A stretch of DNA of 64,000 bases from Actinopolymorpha cephalotaxi. GTDB lineage: Bacteria; Actinomycetota; Actinomycetes; Propionibacteriales; Actinopolymorphaceae. The stretch covers positions 682,001-746,000 of the forward strand of contig NZ_JACBZA010000001.1 of assembly GCF_013408535.1 (NCBI RefSeq). The letters are read 5' to 3'. The stretch's first letter is position 1. Each line of letters begins with the position of its first letter. Positions 7,023 through 16,336 of this stretch are shown in pieces. The translations under genes and the position numbers were made by a program. The notes under the pieces are model-generated. The model was not told where the DNA came from. It did not search any database and saw only the letters and a program-made list of their open reading frames with translations.

Positions 7023-8675
7023 TCAGTCGGCGGTCGAGTCGGCGGTGCTGTCGGGCGCGTTCGCACCGCTCCCGTTGGTCTCCCCGCTGCCACCACTGCC
7101 ACCGCGCCGGCGGGTACGCGTACGACGCCGCCTCGGTGCGCTCGCTCCGGACTCGTCCCCGCCCGCTTCGGATCCGCTGCCGGTCGGGCCGGCGGCCACG
7201 GCCTCGGCCTCACCGGAACCGTCGCCGCGTTCGGCGACGACCACGCCGGCACGGGTGCGCCGGCGCGACCGGTTGCGCCGGGACCTCGGACGGTCGCCAC
7301 TCTCCTCGTGCGCGTCGGTGGACTGCCCGGCCTCGGCCGTCCGGCCGCGTCCGCCGTCGCTGCCACCGCCACCGGAGCGCCGCCGCTCCCGTGAACGCCC
7401 ACCCTGGTCGCGGCCGCCGTCGCGGGCGCCCTCGCGGTCACCGGAACGGGTGCCACCCTTCGGTGCGCCGACCCGGCCGGTCACCTCCTTCGGAATACCG
7501 AGGTCGGTGAACAGGTGGTCGGAGGTGGAGTACGTCTCCACCGGCTCCTCGAACGGCAGCCCGAGAGCGTTGTTGATCATCTTCCAGCGGGTCAGGTCCG
7601 CCCAGTCGACGAACGTGACCGCGATGCCCGAGGCGCCCGCACGACCGGTCCGGCCGATGCGGTGGACGTAGGTCTTCTCGTCGTCGGGGCAGGTGTGGTT
7701 GACGACGTGGGTGACGCCCTCGACGTCGATGCCGCGGGCGGCGACGTCGGTGGCGACCAGGACGTCGACCTTGCCCGAGCGGAAGCGTTCGAGGCCCTTC
7801 TCCCGGGCCACCTGGCCCAGGTCGCCGTGGATGGCGGCGACGGAGAACCCTCGGTCTGCCAGGTCGTCGGCCAGTCGCTGCGCCGCGCGCTTGGTCGTAC
7901 AGAAGCACATCACCCGGCCGCAGCCCTCCGCCTGCAGAATCCGGGCGATCACCTCGGGCTTGTCCAGGTCGTGGCAGCGGTAGACGAACTGCGCCGTGGC
8001 GGGGACGGTCTGGCTTTCCTCGGCCGACTCGGCCCGGACGTTGATCGGGTGGCGCATGTGCCGCCGCGCCAACTGCACGATCGAACCGGGCATGGTGGCC
8101 GAGAACAGCATGGTCTGCCGCATCTCGTGCGTCTTCGCGATCAGCCGCTCGACGTCGGGCAGGAAGCCCAGGTCGAGCATGCGGTCGGCCTCGTCCAGCA
8201 CCAGCAGCTTGACGTGGGACAGGTCGAGCGCCCTCCGGTCGGCGAGGTCGAGCAGCCGGCCGGGAGTGCCGACGACGATCTCGACGCCCGCGGTCAGCGC
8301 GTCCAGCTGGGGCTCGTAGGCGACCCCGCCGTAGACGGTGAGGATGCGGGCGGCGCGCACGGACGCGGCGACCTTGAGGTCGGCGGTCACCTGCAGCGCG
8401 AGCTCGCGGGTGGGGGCGACCACCAGCGCCTGCGGCTTGCCCGGCGCGTCCAGGTCGTCGAAGTCACGGTCGGCGGGTACGACGATCCGCTGCAGCAGCG
8501 GAACCCCGAACGCCAGCGTCTTGCCCGTACCGGTGCGCGCCTGAGCGATCAGGTCGGAACCGGTGAGCGCGATCGGAACCGCCATCTCCTGGATCGGGAA
8601 CGGTTCGATGATCCCGACGTGCGCGAGGGCCTCGACGATGTCGGGCAGCGCGCCAAGTTCTTTGAAGGTCGTCAG
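7023..8675 (-). CDS. rhlE: DEAD-box ATP-dependent RNA helicase, CTG start proposed
   Basis: Contains the DEAD-box set: a Q-motif (EPFPIQE), motif I ARTGTGKT, PTRELALQ, VLDEADRM, SAT, and HRIGRTGRAG. The C-terminal ~150 residues are a low-complexity Arg/Gly/Ser/Glu tail, common in RNA-annealing helicases. The first ATG (8585) would delete the Q-motif. The frame is open upstream only to a stop near 8700, and the only start-like codon there with proper spacing is CTG at 8675, preceded by AAGAGG nine bases away; this gives 550 residues. Such helicases remodel rRNA and mRNA. It is divergent from the MiaE-like gene, as in Mycobacterium. An upstream frameshift is the alternative explanation. Confidence 0.88.
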   Translation of the reverse strand: MTTFKELGALPDIVEALAHVGIIEPFPIQEMAVPIALTGSDLIAQARTGTGKTLAFGVPLLQRIVVPADRDFDDLDAPGKPQALVVAPTRELALQVTADLKVAASVRAARILTVYGGVAYEPQLDALTAGVEIVVGTPGRLLDLADRRALDLSHVKLLVLDEADRMLDLGFLPDVERLIAKTHEMRQTMLFSATMPGSIVQLARRHMRHPINVRAESAEESQTVPATAQFVYRCHDLDKPEVIARILQAEGCGRVMCFCTTKRAAQRLADDLADRGFSVAAIHGDLGQVAREKGLERFRSGKVDVLVATDVAARGIDVEGVTHVVNHTCPDDEKTYVHRIGRTGRAGASGIAVTFVDWADLTRWKMINNALGLPFEEPVETYSTSDHLFTDLGIPKEVTGRVGAPKGGTRSGDREGARDGGRDQGGRSRERRRSGGGGSDGGRGRTAEAGQSTDAHEESGDRPRSRRNRSRRRTRAGVVVAERGDGSGEAEAVAAGPTGSGSEAGGDESGASAPRRRRTRTRRRGGSGGSGETNGSGANAPDSTADSTAD

Positions 8676-8936
8676 AGCGTTTCGCCTCTTGGTTCGTCAC
8701 ACTCGGTGGTGTGCTGGATCTGGACTGTGCGCGTAGGGGTGGGGCTGCGACATCCGCGCGGCGGCCAGCAGATGATCAATGGCTGCCGGGACGGCTCCCC
8801 GCCACCGTGAGTGTATCCGCCGCCCGTTCCGGCTCCTTGACCAGGCGGCCGGACCGGGCTCGCGGAGCCGACGCGGCCGCCCTGATCACCGCACCCTTCG
8901 CCGCCTGATCCACCGGAAACGCCCTAAGCTCGGCCC

Positions 8937-9659
8937 ATGAGCGACAGCCCGGAAAGTTCGCCTGCCCGCACGTCGTCCGCCGGGGTTGCGGCCTACGACG
9001 ATCCGGTCTACCGGCCCGCGGTGATCGACCTGCTCGGTGTGCTGGCGTACGGCGAGCTGACCGCCTTCGAACGCCTCGCGGACGACGCCACCCTGGCGCC
9101 CACGCTGGAGGACAAGGCGGAGCTGGCCGCCCTGGCGGTGACGGAGTTCCATCACTACGAACGCCTGCGCGACCGGCTGCGCGACCTCGGCGTCGAGCCG
9201 GTCTCGGCGATGCGGCCGTTCCAGGCGGCGCTGGACACCTTCCACCAGCACACCGCACCGGCCGACTGGCTGGAGGGGCTGGTGAAGGCCTACGTCGGGG
9301 ACGGCATCGCGACCGACTTCTACCGCGAGGTGGCCGCCTACGTCGACGCCGACACCCGCGGGCTGGTGCTGGAGGTGCTCGAGAACACCGGGCACGCGGT
9401 GTTCGTGGTGGATCGGGTCCGCAAGGCCATCGCGGAGGAGCCCCGGGTCGGCGGCCGGCTGGCCCTGTGGGGGCGGCGGCTGGTCGGGGAGGCGCTGTCG
9501 CAGGCCCAGCGGGTCGCCGCCGAACGCGACGTGCTCACCGCGTTGCTGGTCGGCGGGGTGGACCGCCCCGGCATGGACCTCGCGGCGATCGGCCGGATGT
9601 TCGCCCGGCTGACCGAGAAGCACGCCCAGCGGATGGCGACGCTCGGCCTGCAGGCCTAG
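8937..9659 (+). CDS. Ferritin-like fold protein (MiaE-like)
   Basis: A 240-residue helical protein related to the ferritin-like MiaE group (tRNA hydroxylases). Potential di-iron ligands sit in AYGELTAFERL (Glu), AVTEFHHYERLR (Glu/His) and LEVLENTGH. The family is common in actinobacteria next to an rhlE-type helicase, which is the arrangement here. Iron binding is inferred from these residues. A tRNA substrate is not shown. The ATG at 8937 follows a 260-bp divergent promoter region shared with the helicase. Confidence 0.8.
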   Translation: MSDSPESSPARTSSAGVAAYDDPVYRPAVIDLLGVLAYGELTAFERLADDATLAPTLEDKAELAALAVTEFHHYERLRDRLRDLGVEPVSAMRPFQAALDTFHQHTAPADWLEGLVKAYVGDGIATDFYREVAAYVDADTRGLVLEVLENTGHAVFVVDRVRKAIAEEPRVGGRLALWGRRLVGEALSQAQRVAAERDVLTALLVGGVDRPGMDLAAIGRMFARLTEKHAQRMATLGLQA

Positions 9660-9729
9660 GCCCACGGCGCCGGGCGGGCGGGGGAACCGGGCCGGCGAGA
9701 AGTAGCCGGACAGACCGGACAGAAAATGA

Positions 9730-9773
9730 AGAACGCGCCGGCCGGGCCTGGCGGGCCCGGACCTGCGCGTTCT
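9730..9773. terminator. Long interrupted hairpin, probable bidirectional terminator
   Basis: The outer stem AGAACGCGC (9730-9738) pairs with GCGCGTTCT (9765-9773) and the inner stem CCGGGCC (9742-9748) with GGCCCGG (9754-9760). It sits between the convergent MiaE-like and GlsB/YeaQ genes. There is no strong T tract. Confidence 0.6.
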
Positions 9774-9886
9774 GTCGTACCGCCTGGCGCGGGTGGCGCT
9801 GCGAGCTCGGCAGCTGTCCCGAACCGGACTTCCCGGAAATCCGGGAACTCACGTGCGGACTCGTACGTACCTCACCTTGTGACGCA

Positions 9887-10156
9887 TTACCTCCGGGCAC
9901 CACGGCGGCTGGTCAGAGCCGACGCGATGGCCACGAAGATGGCGGCGAGGATGATGCTGATCAGCCAGCGGATCCAGTCCGGGCCAGAGGTCGCCGCGAC
10001 ACCCAGGGCGCCGGCGACGTAGTAGCCGACCAGGACACCGACGATTCCGCAGATGATGGTCAGCCAGATCGGGATGTTGTCCCGGTTGCTCGGGGCTACC
10101 CACTTCCCGAGCAGACCGATGATGATGCCTGCGATCAGAAGGCCGATAAGGCTCAT
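9887..10156 (-). CDS. GlsB/YeaQ/YmgE-type stress membrane protein
   Basis: An 89-residue protein that is mostly membrane: LIGLLIAGIIIGLLGKWVAP, then IWLTIICGIVGVLVGYYVAG, then WLISIILAAIFVAIASAL, ending in SRRGARR. Three helices, the Gly pattern and the size match the transglycosylase-associated (GlsB/YeaQ/YmgE) family, small membrane proteins linked to stress in other bacteria. The biochemical function of the family is unsettled. Confidence 0.88.
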   Translation of the reverse strand: MSLIGLLIAGIIIGLLGKWVAPSNRDNIPIWLTIICGIVGVLVGYYVAGALGVAATSGPDWIRWLISIILAAIFVAIASALTSRRGARR

Positions 10157-10190
10157 CTAGGTCACCTTCCATGGAGCTGCAAAGTTGTTC

Positions 10191-10218
10191 CCCCCGGGGC
10201 CCGTTCGGGCCCTGGGGC
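10191..10218. terminator. GC-rich hairpin after DUF3107 gene
   Basis: A stem of about 11 bp including one G-U pair forms from CCCCGGGGCCC (10192-10202) and GGGCCCTGGGG (10207-10217). It lies just beyond the stop of the minus-strand DUF3107 gene. Confidence 0.6.
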
Positions 10219-10271
10219 GGTGCTCCTTCGACCGAAGCCGTTCGTCCCCCGTGGTTGGCGCGGCCGAAGGG

Positions 10272-10499
10272 TTACATGGCGCCGAAACCGACGCGACGCT
10301 CCGACTCGGGACCGATCTCGACGTAGGCGAGTTTGGCGGCGGGAACGACGACGCGGCGGCCTCGCTCGTCAGCCAGGCTGAGCAACCCGTCGTCACCGTG
10401 GAGAGCCTTGCTCACCGCGGCCTCGACGGCCTCGGGACTGTCGTTGCTCTCCAACACGATCTCCCGAGGAGCGTGCTGGACACCGATCTTGACCTCCAC
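10272..10499 (-). CDS. DUF3107 protein (TB9.4 family), 75 aa
   Basis: The sequence VEVKIGVQHAPREIVLE through VVVPAAKLAYVEIGPE matches the DUF3107 family, whose M. tuberculosis member is Rv3208A (TB9.4). I chose the GTG at 10499: it is preceded by GAGAGGG and gives the normal 75-residue length. An upstream start at 10598 adds a low-complexity tail not seen in the family. Role unknown. As in Mycobacterium, a TetR gene is the neighbour. Confidence 0.88.
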   Translation of the reverse strand: MEVKIGVQHAPREIVLESNDSPEAVEAAVSKALHGDDGLLSLADERGRRVVVPAAKLAYVEIGPESERRVGFGAM

Positions 10500-10717
10500 A
10501 GGTCGCCCTCTCTTCTTGGTCGAATTGTCCGTCTGTCGGGGCGCTTCGTCGGTCGGTTGACCTCCGGTGCCCCAATTTCGGCGGCCTCTCACCCCCATGG
10601 TGCACCGGCGGGACGAGGCTAGCCGACAACGTGCACTAAGTCGCGCCGGAACATCCCACTTCGTCCCGGTGCCGCGACGGCCGTCGAGCGCGGACGAGCC
10701 GCCCCCGAACCGAGCAG

Positions 10718-10750
10718 AACCGGTGCGTAACCGGTGCGGAACCGGTGCCG
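10718..10750. repeat. Three 11-bp repeats
   Basis: AACCGGTGCGT, AACCGGTGCGG and AACCGGTGCCG follow one another just beyond the TetR stop codon. The rest of 10500-10760 shows no gene. Confidence 0.8.
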
Positions 10751-10760
10751 GAGTGAGTGG

Positions 10761-11372
10761 TCACTCGGCCCGTGGGAATCCCCGCAGGCCCCGCCAGGCG
10801 AGCGTGGTCAGCAGCCGGGTGGCCTCGTCCCGGCCGATCGAACCCTCCGAGGACAGCCACCACCGCGCGGTGACCTGTGCGGTGCCGGCGAGCCCGGCCG
10901 CCAGCAGGAGCGCCTGCTCCCGCGGGCCCCCGGTGTCCTCCTGGATGACGTCGGCGATCGCGTCCGCGCACTGGTGGGCCACCCGGTCCACCCGCTCGCG
11001 GACGGCGGGTTCGCCGGTGAGGTCGGACTCGAACACCAGGCGGAACGTGCCGTCCTCGTCGCTCACGAAGTCGAGGTAGGCCCGCATCGTCGCCGCCACC
11101 CGCTGCTGGTTGTCGGTCGTCGAGGCCAATGCGGCGCGTACGGCGTCCACCAGGCCGTCGCAGGTGGCGTCGAGCAGCGCGAGGTACAGCTCGAGCTTGC
11201 TCGGGAAGTGCTGGTAGAGCACGGGTTTGCTGACTCCCGCGCGGTCGGCGATGTCGTCCATCGCCGCCGCGTGGTAGCCGACCGCCACGAAGACCTGGCG
11301 CGCCGCGTCGAGCAGTTGGGCACGTCGGGCCAGCCGGGGGAGTCGGCCTCCGCGGGGGCGGGCCTCGGACAT
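10761..11372 (-). CDS. TetR-family transcriptional regulator
   Basis: The N-terminal helix-turn-helix reads RRAQLLDAARQVFVAVGYHA, then IADRAGVSKPVLYQHF, the classic TetR recognition helix. The C-terminal ligand domain (about 55-203) is helical and diverged. The ATG at 11372 is preferred; a GTG lies two codons upstream. It sits beside DUF3107 in the same order as Rv3208 and Rv3208A, so it is probably the orthologue. Target genes and ligand are unknown. Confidence 0.9.
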   Translation of the reverse strand: MSEARPRGGRLPRLARRAQLLDAARQVFVAVGYHAAAMDDIADRAGVSKPVLYQHFPSKLELYLALLDATCDGLVDAVRAALASTTDNQQRVAATMRAYLDFVSDEDGTFRLVFESDLTGEPAVRERVDRVAHQCADAIADVIQEDTGGPREQALLLAAGLAGTAQVTARWWLSSEGSIGRDEATRLLTTLAWRGLRGFPRAE

Positions 11373-11400
11373 GGTCACGTGCGCTCCTCAGTGCCGGCGG

Positions 11401-11565
11401 TCAGCGGTAGTCGTCGTCATCGAGGTCGACCTCGCGGTGTTGTTCGGCGAAGTCGGCCTCGGGCGTCTCGAGGTCGGGCTCGTCGGACTCCCCGGTGTCG
11501 GCGGACTCCTCCTCCAGGGCGGGCGCCTGGGCCTCGCCGTCGAAGGGTACTTCGGTCTCGGACAT
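11401..11565 (-). CDS. Small acidic protein, 54 aa
   Basis: The ATG at 11565 is preceded by a consensus AGGAGG six bases away. The product starts MSETEVPFDGEAQ and is extremely acidic, ending in a motif like DFAEQHREVDLDDDDYR. I recall similar short actinobacterial proteins ending in a (D)xAEQxxxV...DDDEYR motif, of unknown function. It is probably disordered. An upstream in-frame extension to 11739 lacks a ribosome site and was rejected. Confidence 0.75.
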   Translation of the reverse strand: MSETEVPFDGEAQAPALEEESADTGESDEPDLETPEADFAEQHREVDLDDDDYR

Positions 11566-11762
11566 GGCCTGCCTCCTCATTCGTTCCGTTCCATCCGTGC
11601 GCGAACCGGTCGCGACCCGGGTGGTACGAGCGTTCGAGTCCGGCGTACCCACCGCCTTCCTCCCGACAGTAACCCGACAGTAACCGCGACGGTGGGTCGG
11701 CGGCAGCCCGAACCGCGCGAATCGGGTGAACGTCCGCAACCACCCTTCCCGGCGGGTTCCGG

Positions 11763-12674
11763 TCAGGGCAGCCGCTGCTCCAGCGTCGACAGGTCAGCGA
11801 ACAGGTCCCCGAACTCCTCCACCCGGTCGAGGACGTCGGCCGGCCCGAAGGACAGCTCGGCGGCGTCCTCGCAGCCCTCCACCTCCTCCCAGGTGAGGGG
11901 GGTGGAGACCGTCGGGGTCTCCCGCCCGCGCAGGGAATATGCCGCGATAGTCGTCTTCGCGGGGTTGTTCTGGCTCCAGTCGAGCAGCACCTTGCCCGGC
12001 CGCAGGGACCTGCGCATCGAGGAGACCACCAGCTCGGGGCGGTCGTGGGCCAGCTTCTCGGCCAGCTCCTTGGCGTACGCCGAGGTGGTCTCCCCGGAGG
12101 TCTCGGCGACCGGGACGTACAGCTGCATGCCCTTCCCGCCGGAGGTCTTGGCCCAGGCGCGCAGTCCGTCGGCGTCGAAGAGGTCGCGCAGCAGCAGCGC
12201 CACCTCACAGCAGGCCACCAGGTCGGCCGGCGGGCCCGGGTCGAGGTCGACCACGAGCAGGTCCGGCTTCCGGACGCCGCCGCGCGGGCCGACCCGCCAC
12301 TGCGGGACGTGCAACTCCAGGGCGGCGAGGTTGGACAGCCACACCAGCGTCGGCAGGTCGTCGGCGACGACGTACTCGACCTCCTCCCGGTCGCGGGTGC
12401 TGCCCGGGGAGGCGACGGTCACGGTGCGTACCCAGTCGGGGGTGCCGCGGGGGACGTTCTTCTCGAAGAACGGCTGCCCGCTCACGCCGTCCGGCCACCG
12501 CTTGCGGGTCAGCGGGCGGTCGGTGAGCCGGGGGAGCAGCACCGGCGCGATCCGGGAGTAGTAGTCGATGACCTCACCCTTGGTGAACCCGACCTCGGGG
12601 TAGAGCACCTTGTCGAGGTTGGACAGGGAGAGCACGTGCCCGTCGATGCGGACGCGGGTCGCCTTGTCTGCCAT
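11763..12674 (-). CDS. LigD-type NHEJ polymerase domain protein
   Basis: A 303-residue stand-alone polymerase/primase domain of the LigD type. Hallmarks: LSLSNLDKVLYPEVGFTKGE at the N-terminus, RYPDG-like RKRWPDGVSG, the metal-binding DLDPG (Asp143 and Asp145), and KTSGGKGMQLYVP. The family adds nucleotides during non-homologous end joining and repair. No ligase, phosphoesterase or Ku gene is adjacent, so it resembles the separate PolD paralogues of mycobacteria. The ATG at 12674 (MADKATRV) is the family start. Confidence 0.9.
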   Translation of the reverse strand: MADKATRVRIDGHVLSLSNLDKVLYPEVGFTKGEVIDYYSRIAPVLLPRLTDRPLTRKRWPDGVSGQPFFEKNVPRGTPDWVRTVTVASPGSTRDREEVEYVVADDLPTLVWLSNLAALELHVPQWRVGPRGGVRKPDLLVVDLDPGPPADLVACCEVALLLRDLFDADGLRAWAKTSGGKGMQLYVPVAETSGETTSAYAKELAEKLAHDRPELVVSSMRRSLRPGKVLLDWSQNNPAKTTIAAYSLRGRETPTVSTPLTWEEVEGCEDAAELSFGPADVLDRVEEFGDLFADLSTLEQRLP

Positions 12675-12745
12675 GGGCTCCATCCTGCTCGGTCGCGGCA
12701 GGTTCGGCCAGGCGAGCCGCCCGCGACGCGCCGTGAACATGCGGA

Positions 12746-12779
12746 GGGCCCCGCCACGACGTCTCGCGTGGCGGGGCCC
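12746..12779. terminator. Strong hairpin downstream of the M6 protease gene
   Basis: A perfect 13-bp stem pairs GGGCCCCGCCACG (12746-12758) with CGTGGCGGGGCCC (12767-12779) around an 8-nt loop. It is about 100 bp beyond the protease stop on the minus strand and ahead of the polymerase gene. The stretch between carries repeats of GGTCACCTG (about 12855-12880). Confidence 0.75.
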
Positions 12780-12875
12780 GGTGGTCACCGCGGATGATCC
12801 GGTCGGTCGATGCCCGGCCGACCGGCTCACCCGTCTGCTGGTTACCCGACTACCTGGTCACCTGGGTCACCTGGG

Positions 12876-15188
12876 TCACCTGGTCGTCTGGGTCTTCTTG
12901 GTCAGCTGCTTCTTCGTGACCGGCGCGACGACGACGGTCATCTGCTGCTTGTCCGCCGACTGCCCGGTGATGTTCATCCGGACGCCGTACCCCGCGACCT
13001 TCACGCTGTTGTTGGGCAGCGACGCGTCCCAGTAGTTGTTCGGCTTGGAGTCGTCGAACACCGTGACCGGCGCCTGCTTCGGCACGTACGCCGAGAGGAT
13101 CTGCACCCGGCGGCCGTTGCGCACCTCACGGCTCAGCGACAGCGGGTCGGTGGACTCCGGCCCGAACGTCGCGTCGAAGGTCTGCGCACGCAGGTTGAGG
13201 GTCGAGCCGTTGTCCCAGCGGATCGGCTTCGGGCGCGCGTCGACCGGCAGGATCAGGCCCTCGCCCGGGTGCTCGCTGGTGTTGTTGTCCTCCTGGCGTT
13301 CGTTCCAGTAGGTCACCAGCAGGCCGTTCTGGTAGGGGTAGTGCTCCACCCAGTCCGGCCGGGTGATGCCCCGGTTGAAGTTGTACGGGCCCGTCCGCAG
13401 AGTGTCGTCGTAGCCGATGTACTGGCGGTTCTCGGCGATGTAGTAGCTGCCCTTGTACGTCGTCACCGTGCCGTTGATGCGCTTCCAGCCGTTGGTGGTC
13501 CAGCCGTTGGTGCCGCCTTCCACGTTGTCGGAGAAGACGGTCGCACCGGCCGCGGTGACCGCGATGTCGTCGAGCATCGGGCCGGCGTAGTGCAGGCCGC
13601 CGTCGGTGGCGTAGCGGAACCGGAAGACGATCGACTTGCCGGCGTACTGCGACAGGTCGTACGTCAGCGTGGTCCAGCCGTCGGACTTGCCGGTGACAGG
13701 TGCGGCGACCCGGCTCCAGTGGGTGCCGCCGTCGGCGGAGACCTCCGCGTGCAGGAAGTCGTAGCCCTTCTCGATGTCGTACCACGCCTTGGTGGTCAGC
13801 GTCACCGGGCCGGACTTGCCGCGCAGGTCGATCGGCCGGCGCAGCACGTTGTTCAGGTTGTCGTCGGCTCCTCCCCACCACTCGTACGACCCGGAGTAGG
13901 GGTCGTTGTAGTGGTCGACGACCTCGTCCTTGGGCAGAGGGACGACCAGGGCCTGCGGGTTGCCGGTCTCCAGCTCCGCCGGGCCGAGCACGTTGGTGGA
14001 GGTGGCGTCGGGGGAGGCGACGTCGTAGTCGACCCAGCCGAGCTGCAGCTTCTCCCACGCGCCCATGTAGCCGGGTGTGGTGCCGATGCTGTCCTTGCCG
14101 TGGTTGAGCCACGAACCAGACGACATCAGGGTCCAGAACCCGGTGCCGTTGTCCCCGCCCGCGGTGTCGTAGAGGTCGGGCAGCCCGAGGTCGTGGCCGA
14201 ACTCGTGGCTGAAGACGCCGAGGCCGCCGTTCTCCGGCTCGGTGGTGTAGTCACCGGCCCAGATGCCGGAGTCGCCGAACTGCACGCCGCCGCGCTGGTT
14301 GAGCTCGGGCCCGCTCTGCCCGTCGGGGAAGGCGTACCACCGGTGGGACCAGACCGCGTCCGCTCCCTGAGCGCCGCCGCCGGCCTCCTCACCCTCGCCG
14401 GCGTGCACGACCTGGAAGTGGTCGACGTAGCCGTCCGGCTCGTCGAAGTTTCCGTCGCCGTCGAAGTCGTAGCGGTCCCAGTTGTCGAACTGCGCGAGGT
14501 AGTCGCGGATCTGCGCGGGCGTCCTGCCCGCGGCGCGCTGCGCGTTGTACCACGCGGTGGCGGAGTCCTTGACGAGGTTCCAGTAGCCGTCGGAGGAGGG
14601 GATCTCGTTGCTGCCGTAGCGCGCCTCGTTGTAGGGCAGGCGCACCCAGTCGCTCACGTCACCGGCGACGGTGTACTGGCCCTGCGACTGCGCGCGGTAG
14701 AACGTCGACATCGACTCGCCGGTTTGGCCGAAGAACATGTCGAGGTAGTGCGCGCGGCTGAAGTCGGGCGTCCAGTACGTCGTGTTGTCACGGCTGCGGT
14801 CGGGCTCCGGGATCTGGTTGTGCACCGGACCGGCGGAGCCGCCGGTGCGGGGGTCGGTCTTGTCCCCGAAGTCGACCAGAATGGTGAAGATCTTGTCGGT
14901 CTTCTCCATGCTGAGCTGGGCGAACTTGTTCTTGCCCAACTGCACGACGTCGGACTTGCCCCGGCGCTGCACCTTGGCCTCGCCGCGCAGGACCTTCTCC
15001 AGGGCGACCTTGCGGGTTGCCCGCATCTTGTCGCCGAGAGGGTTGGGCATGTCGTCGGGCGCGTGGGTGCGCGCGGGCCCTGGCTTTGCGGGCGGTGACG
15101 CGGACGCCGGCATCCCGGCCGCGGCGGCGGCGAGGGCGGCGACGGTCACCACCGAGGCCACGGCGGCGGTGGCTCTGCGAACTCTCAC
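12876..15188 (-). CDS. Secreted M6 metalloprotease (immune inhibitor A-like)
   Basis: A 770-residue protein with a Sec-type signal (MRVRRATAAVASVVTVAALA then AGMPASA). The zinc site HEFGHDLGLPDLYD (HExxHxxGxxD) lies near residues 325-340, as in immune inhibitor A and other M6 peptidases. C-terminal to it are beta-rich regions, including a stretch (about 420-580) resembling the carbohydrate-binding/MAM-like region of this family. A DFDGDGNFDEPDG segment looks like a calcium site. It is probably an extracellular protease. It ends with Lys/Thr-rich residues and is divergent from the aldo/keto reductase gene. Confidence 0.92.
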   Translation of the reverse strand: MRVRRATAAVASVVTVAALAAAAAGMPASASPPAKPGPARTHAPDDMPNPLGDKMRATRKVALEKVLRGEAKVQRRGKSDVVQLGKNKFAQLSMEKTDKIFTILVDFGDKTDPRTGGSAGPVHNQIPEPDRSRDNTTYWTPDFSRAHYLDMFFGQTGESMSTFYRAQSQGQYTVAGDVSDWVRLPYNEARYGSNEIPSSDGYWNLVKDSATAWYNAQRAAGRTPAQIRDYLAQFDNWDRYDFDGDGNFDEPDGYVDHFQVVHAGEGEEAGGGAQGADAVWSHRWYAFPDGQSGPELNQRGGVQFGDSGIWAGDYTTEPENGGLGVFSHEFGHDLGLPDLYDTAGGDNGTGFWTLMSSGSWLNHGKDSIGTTPGYMGAWEKLQLGWVDYDVASPDATSTNVLGPAELETGNPQALVVPLPKDEVVDHYNDPYSGSYEWWGGADDNLNNVLRRPIDLRGKSGPVTLTTKAWYDIEKGYDFLHAEVSADGGTHWSRVAAPVTGKSDGWTTLTYDLSQYAGKSIVFRFRYATDGGLHYAGPMLDDIAVTAAGATVFSDNVEGGTNGWTTNGWKRINGTVTTYKGSYYIAENRQYIGYDDTLRTGPYNFNRGITRPDWVEHYPYQNGLLVTYWNERQEDNNTSEHPGEGLILPVDARPKPIRWDNGSTLNLRAQTFDATFGPESTDPLSLSREVRNGRRVQILSAYVPKQAPVTVFDDSKPNNYWDASLPNNSVKVAGYGVRMNITGQSADKQQMTVVVAPVTKKQLTKKTQTTR

Positions 15189-15394
15189 TGGACTCCTTCG
15201 GAACGCCCGGCTCCGGGTTCGCCGGTCACGGGCGTGCTGGAAACGGTCGCTGTCGATGGTCGATGATCGGCAACTTCACCGACGATGATCCACAACGATC
15301 CACAAACTGGCACAAGATGGCCACATCTGTCCGGTCGTTCGCAGAAGACTTTCGTGAGCGAACGTCTGTCGGCGCGAGGTCGTAAGGTCGCCGC
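15189..15394. other. Divergent intergenic region, no gene seen
   Basis: This separates the M6 protease and aldo/keto reductase starts. It holds a near-repeat GATCCACAAC at 15288-15297 followed by GATCCACAAA at 15298-15307. No confident promoter boxes were identified. Confidence 0.5.
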
Positions 15395-16336
15395 ATGCGC
15401 TATCGATCTCTTGGACGTTCCGGTCTGCTGGTCTCGGTCGTCGGCCTCGGCTGCAACAACTTCGGCGGCCGGCTCGACCTCGCCGCCACCCGTGCGGTCG
15501 TCGACGCCGCCCTCGACGCAGGCGTCACGTTGTTCGACACCGCCGACGTCTACGGCGGCCGCGGCGGCTCGGAGGAGCTGCTCGGCCAGGCGCTCGCCGG
15601 CCACCGCGACGAGGTGGTGCTGGCCACGAAGTTCGCCGGGGACATGGGGTACGGCCCGGTCGCGGGTGCGCCGGGAGGGCGTGCCTACATCCGTCGCGCG
15701 GTCGAGGCGTCACTGCGGCGGCTGCGCACCGACCACATCGACCTCTACCAGATCCACCGTCCGGATCCGGACACCCCGATCGAGGAGACCCTGGCCGCGC
15801 TGGACGAGCTGGTCAAGGAGGGCAAGGTCCGCTACCTCGGCCACTCCAACTTCTCCGGCTGGCAGCTCGCCGAGGCCCATCACGTCGCCCGCGAGCTCGG
15901 CACGACCGCGTTCGTCTCCGCCCAGAACCACTGGTCCCTGCTCGAGCGGGCGGCCGAGACCGACCTCGTGCCCGCTGCCGCGCACTACGGCGTGGGCGTG
16001 CTGCCCTACTTCCCGCTGGCCAACGGCCTGCTCACCGGCAAGGTCCGGCGCGGAGGCGCGATTCCGGAAAACTCCCGGCTGGCCGGCCGGGAAGGCTACG
16101 TCACCGAGGAGAAGCTCGACCGGGTGGAGGCGCTGGCCGCCTGGGCGAAGGAGCACGACCGGTCCTTGCTGGAGGTCGCCGTCGGCGGGCTGGCGGGGCG
16201 CCCGGTCTGCGGGTCGGTCATCGCCGGCGCCACCTCCGCGGAGCAGGTGCGGGCCAACGCCGCCGCGGCCGAGTGGGAGCCGACCGAGGCGGAGCTCGCC
16301 GAGATCGACCAGCTGGTGCCGCCGCCCGGACGCTGA
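15395..16336 (+). CDS. Aldo/keto reductase
   Basis: A 313-residue TIM-barrel oxidoreductase. It starts [20 protein letters not shown], shows FDTADVYGG with the catalytic Asp and Tyr, ATKFAG with the Lys, and YQIHRPDP with the His: the D-Y-K-H tetrad. NADPH is the usual cofactor, bound by the C-terminal [12 protein letters not shown] region. It resembles the YhdN/general-stress aldo/keto reductases. The substrate is not predictable. The gene stands alone upstream of moeZ. Confidence 0.92.
   Translation: MRYRSLGRSGLLVSVVGLGCNNFGGRLDLAATRAVVDAALDAGVTLFDTADVYGGRGGSEELLGQALAGHRDEVVLATKFAGDMGYGPVAGAPGGRAYIRRAVEASLRRLRTDHIDLYQIHRPDPDTPIEETLAALDELVKEGKVRYLGHSNFSGWQLAEAHHVARELGTTAFVSAQNHWSLLERAAETDLVPAAAHYGVGVLPYFPLANGLLTGKVRRGGAIPENSRLAGREGYVTEEKLDRVEALAAWAKEHDRSLLEVAVGGLAGRPVCGSVIAGATSAEQVRANAAAAEWEPTEAELAEIDQLVPPPGR

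Noticed and set aside
12810-15098. 762-codon plus-strand ORF
   Set aside because: It is antisense to the M6 protease, whose zinc motif is unambiguous on the other strand.
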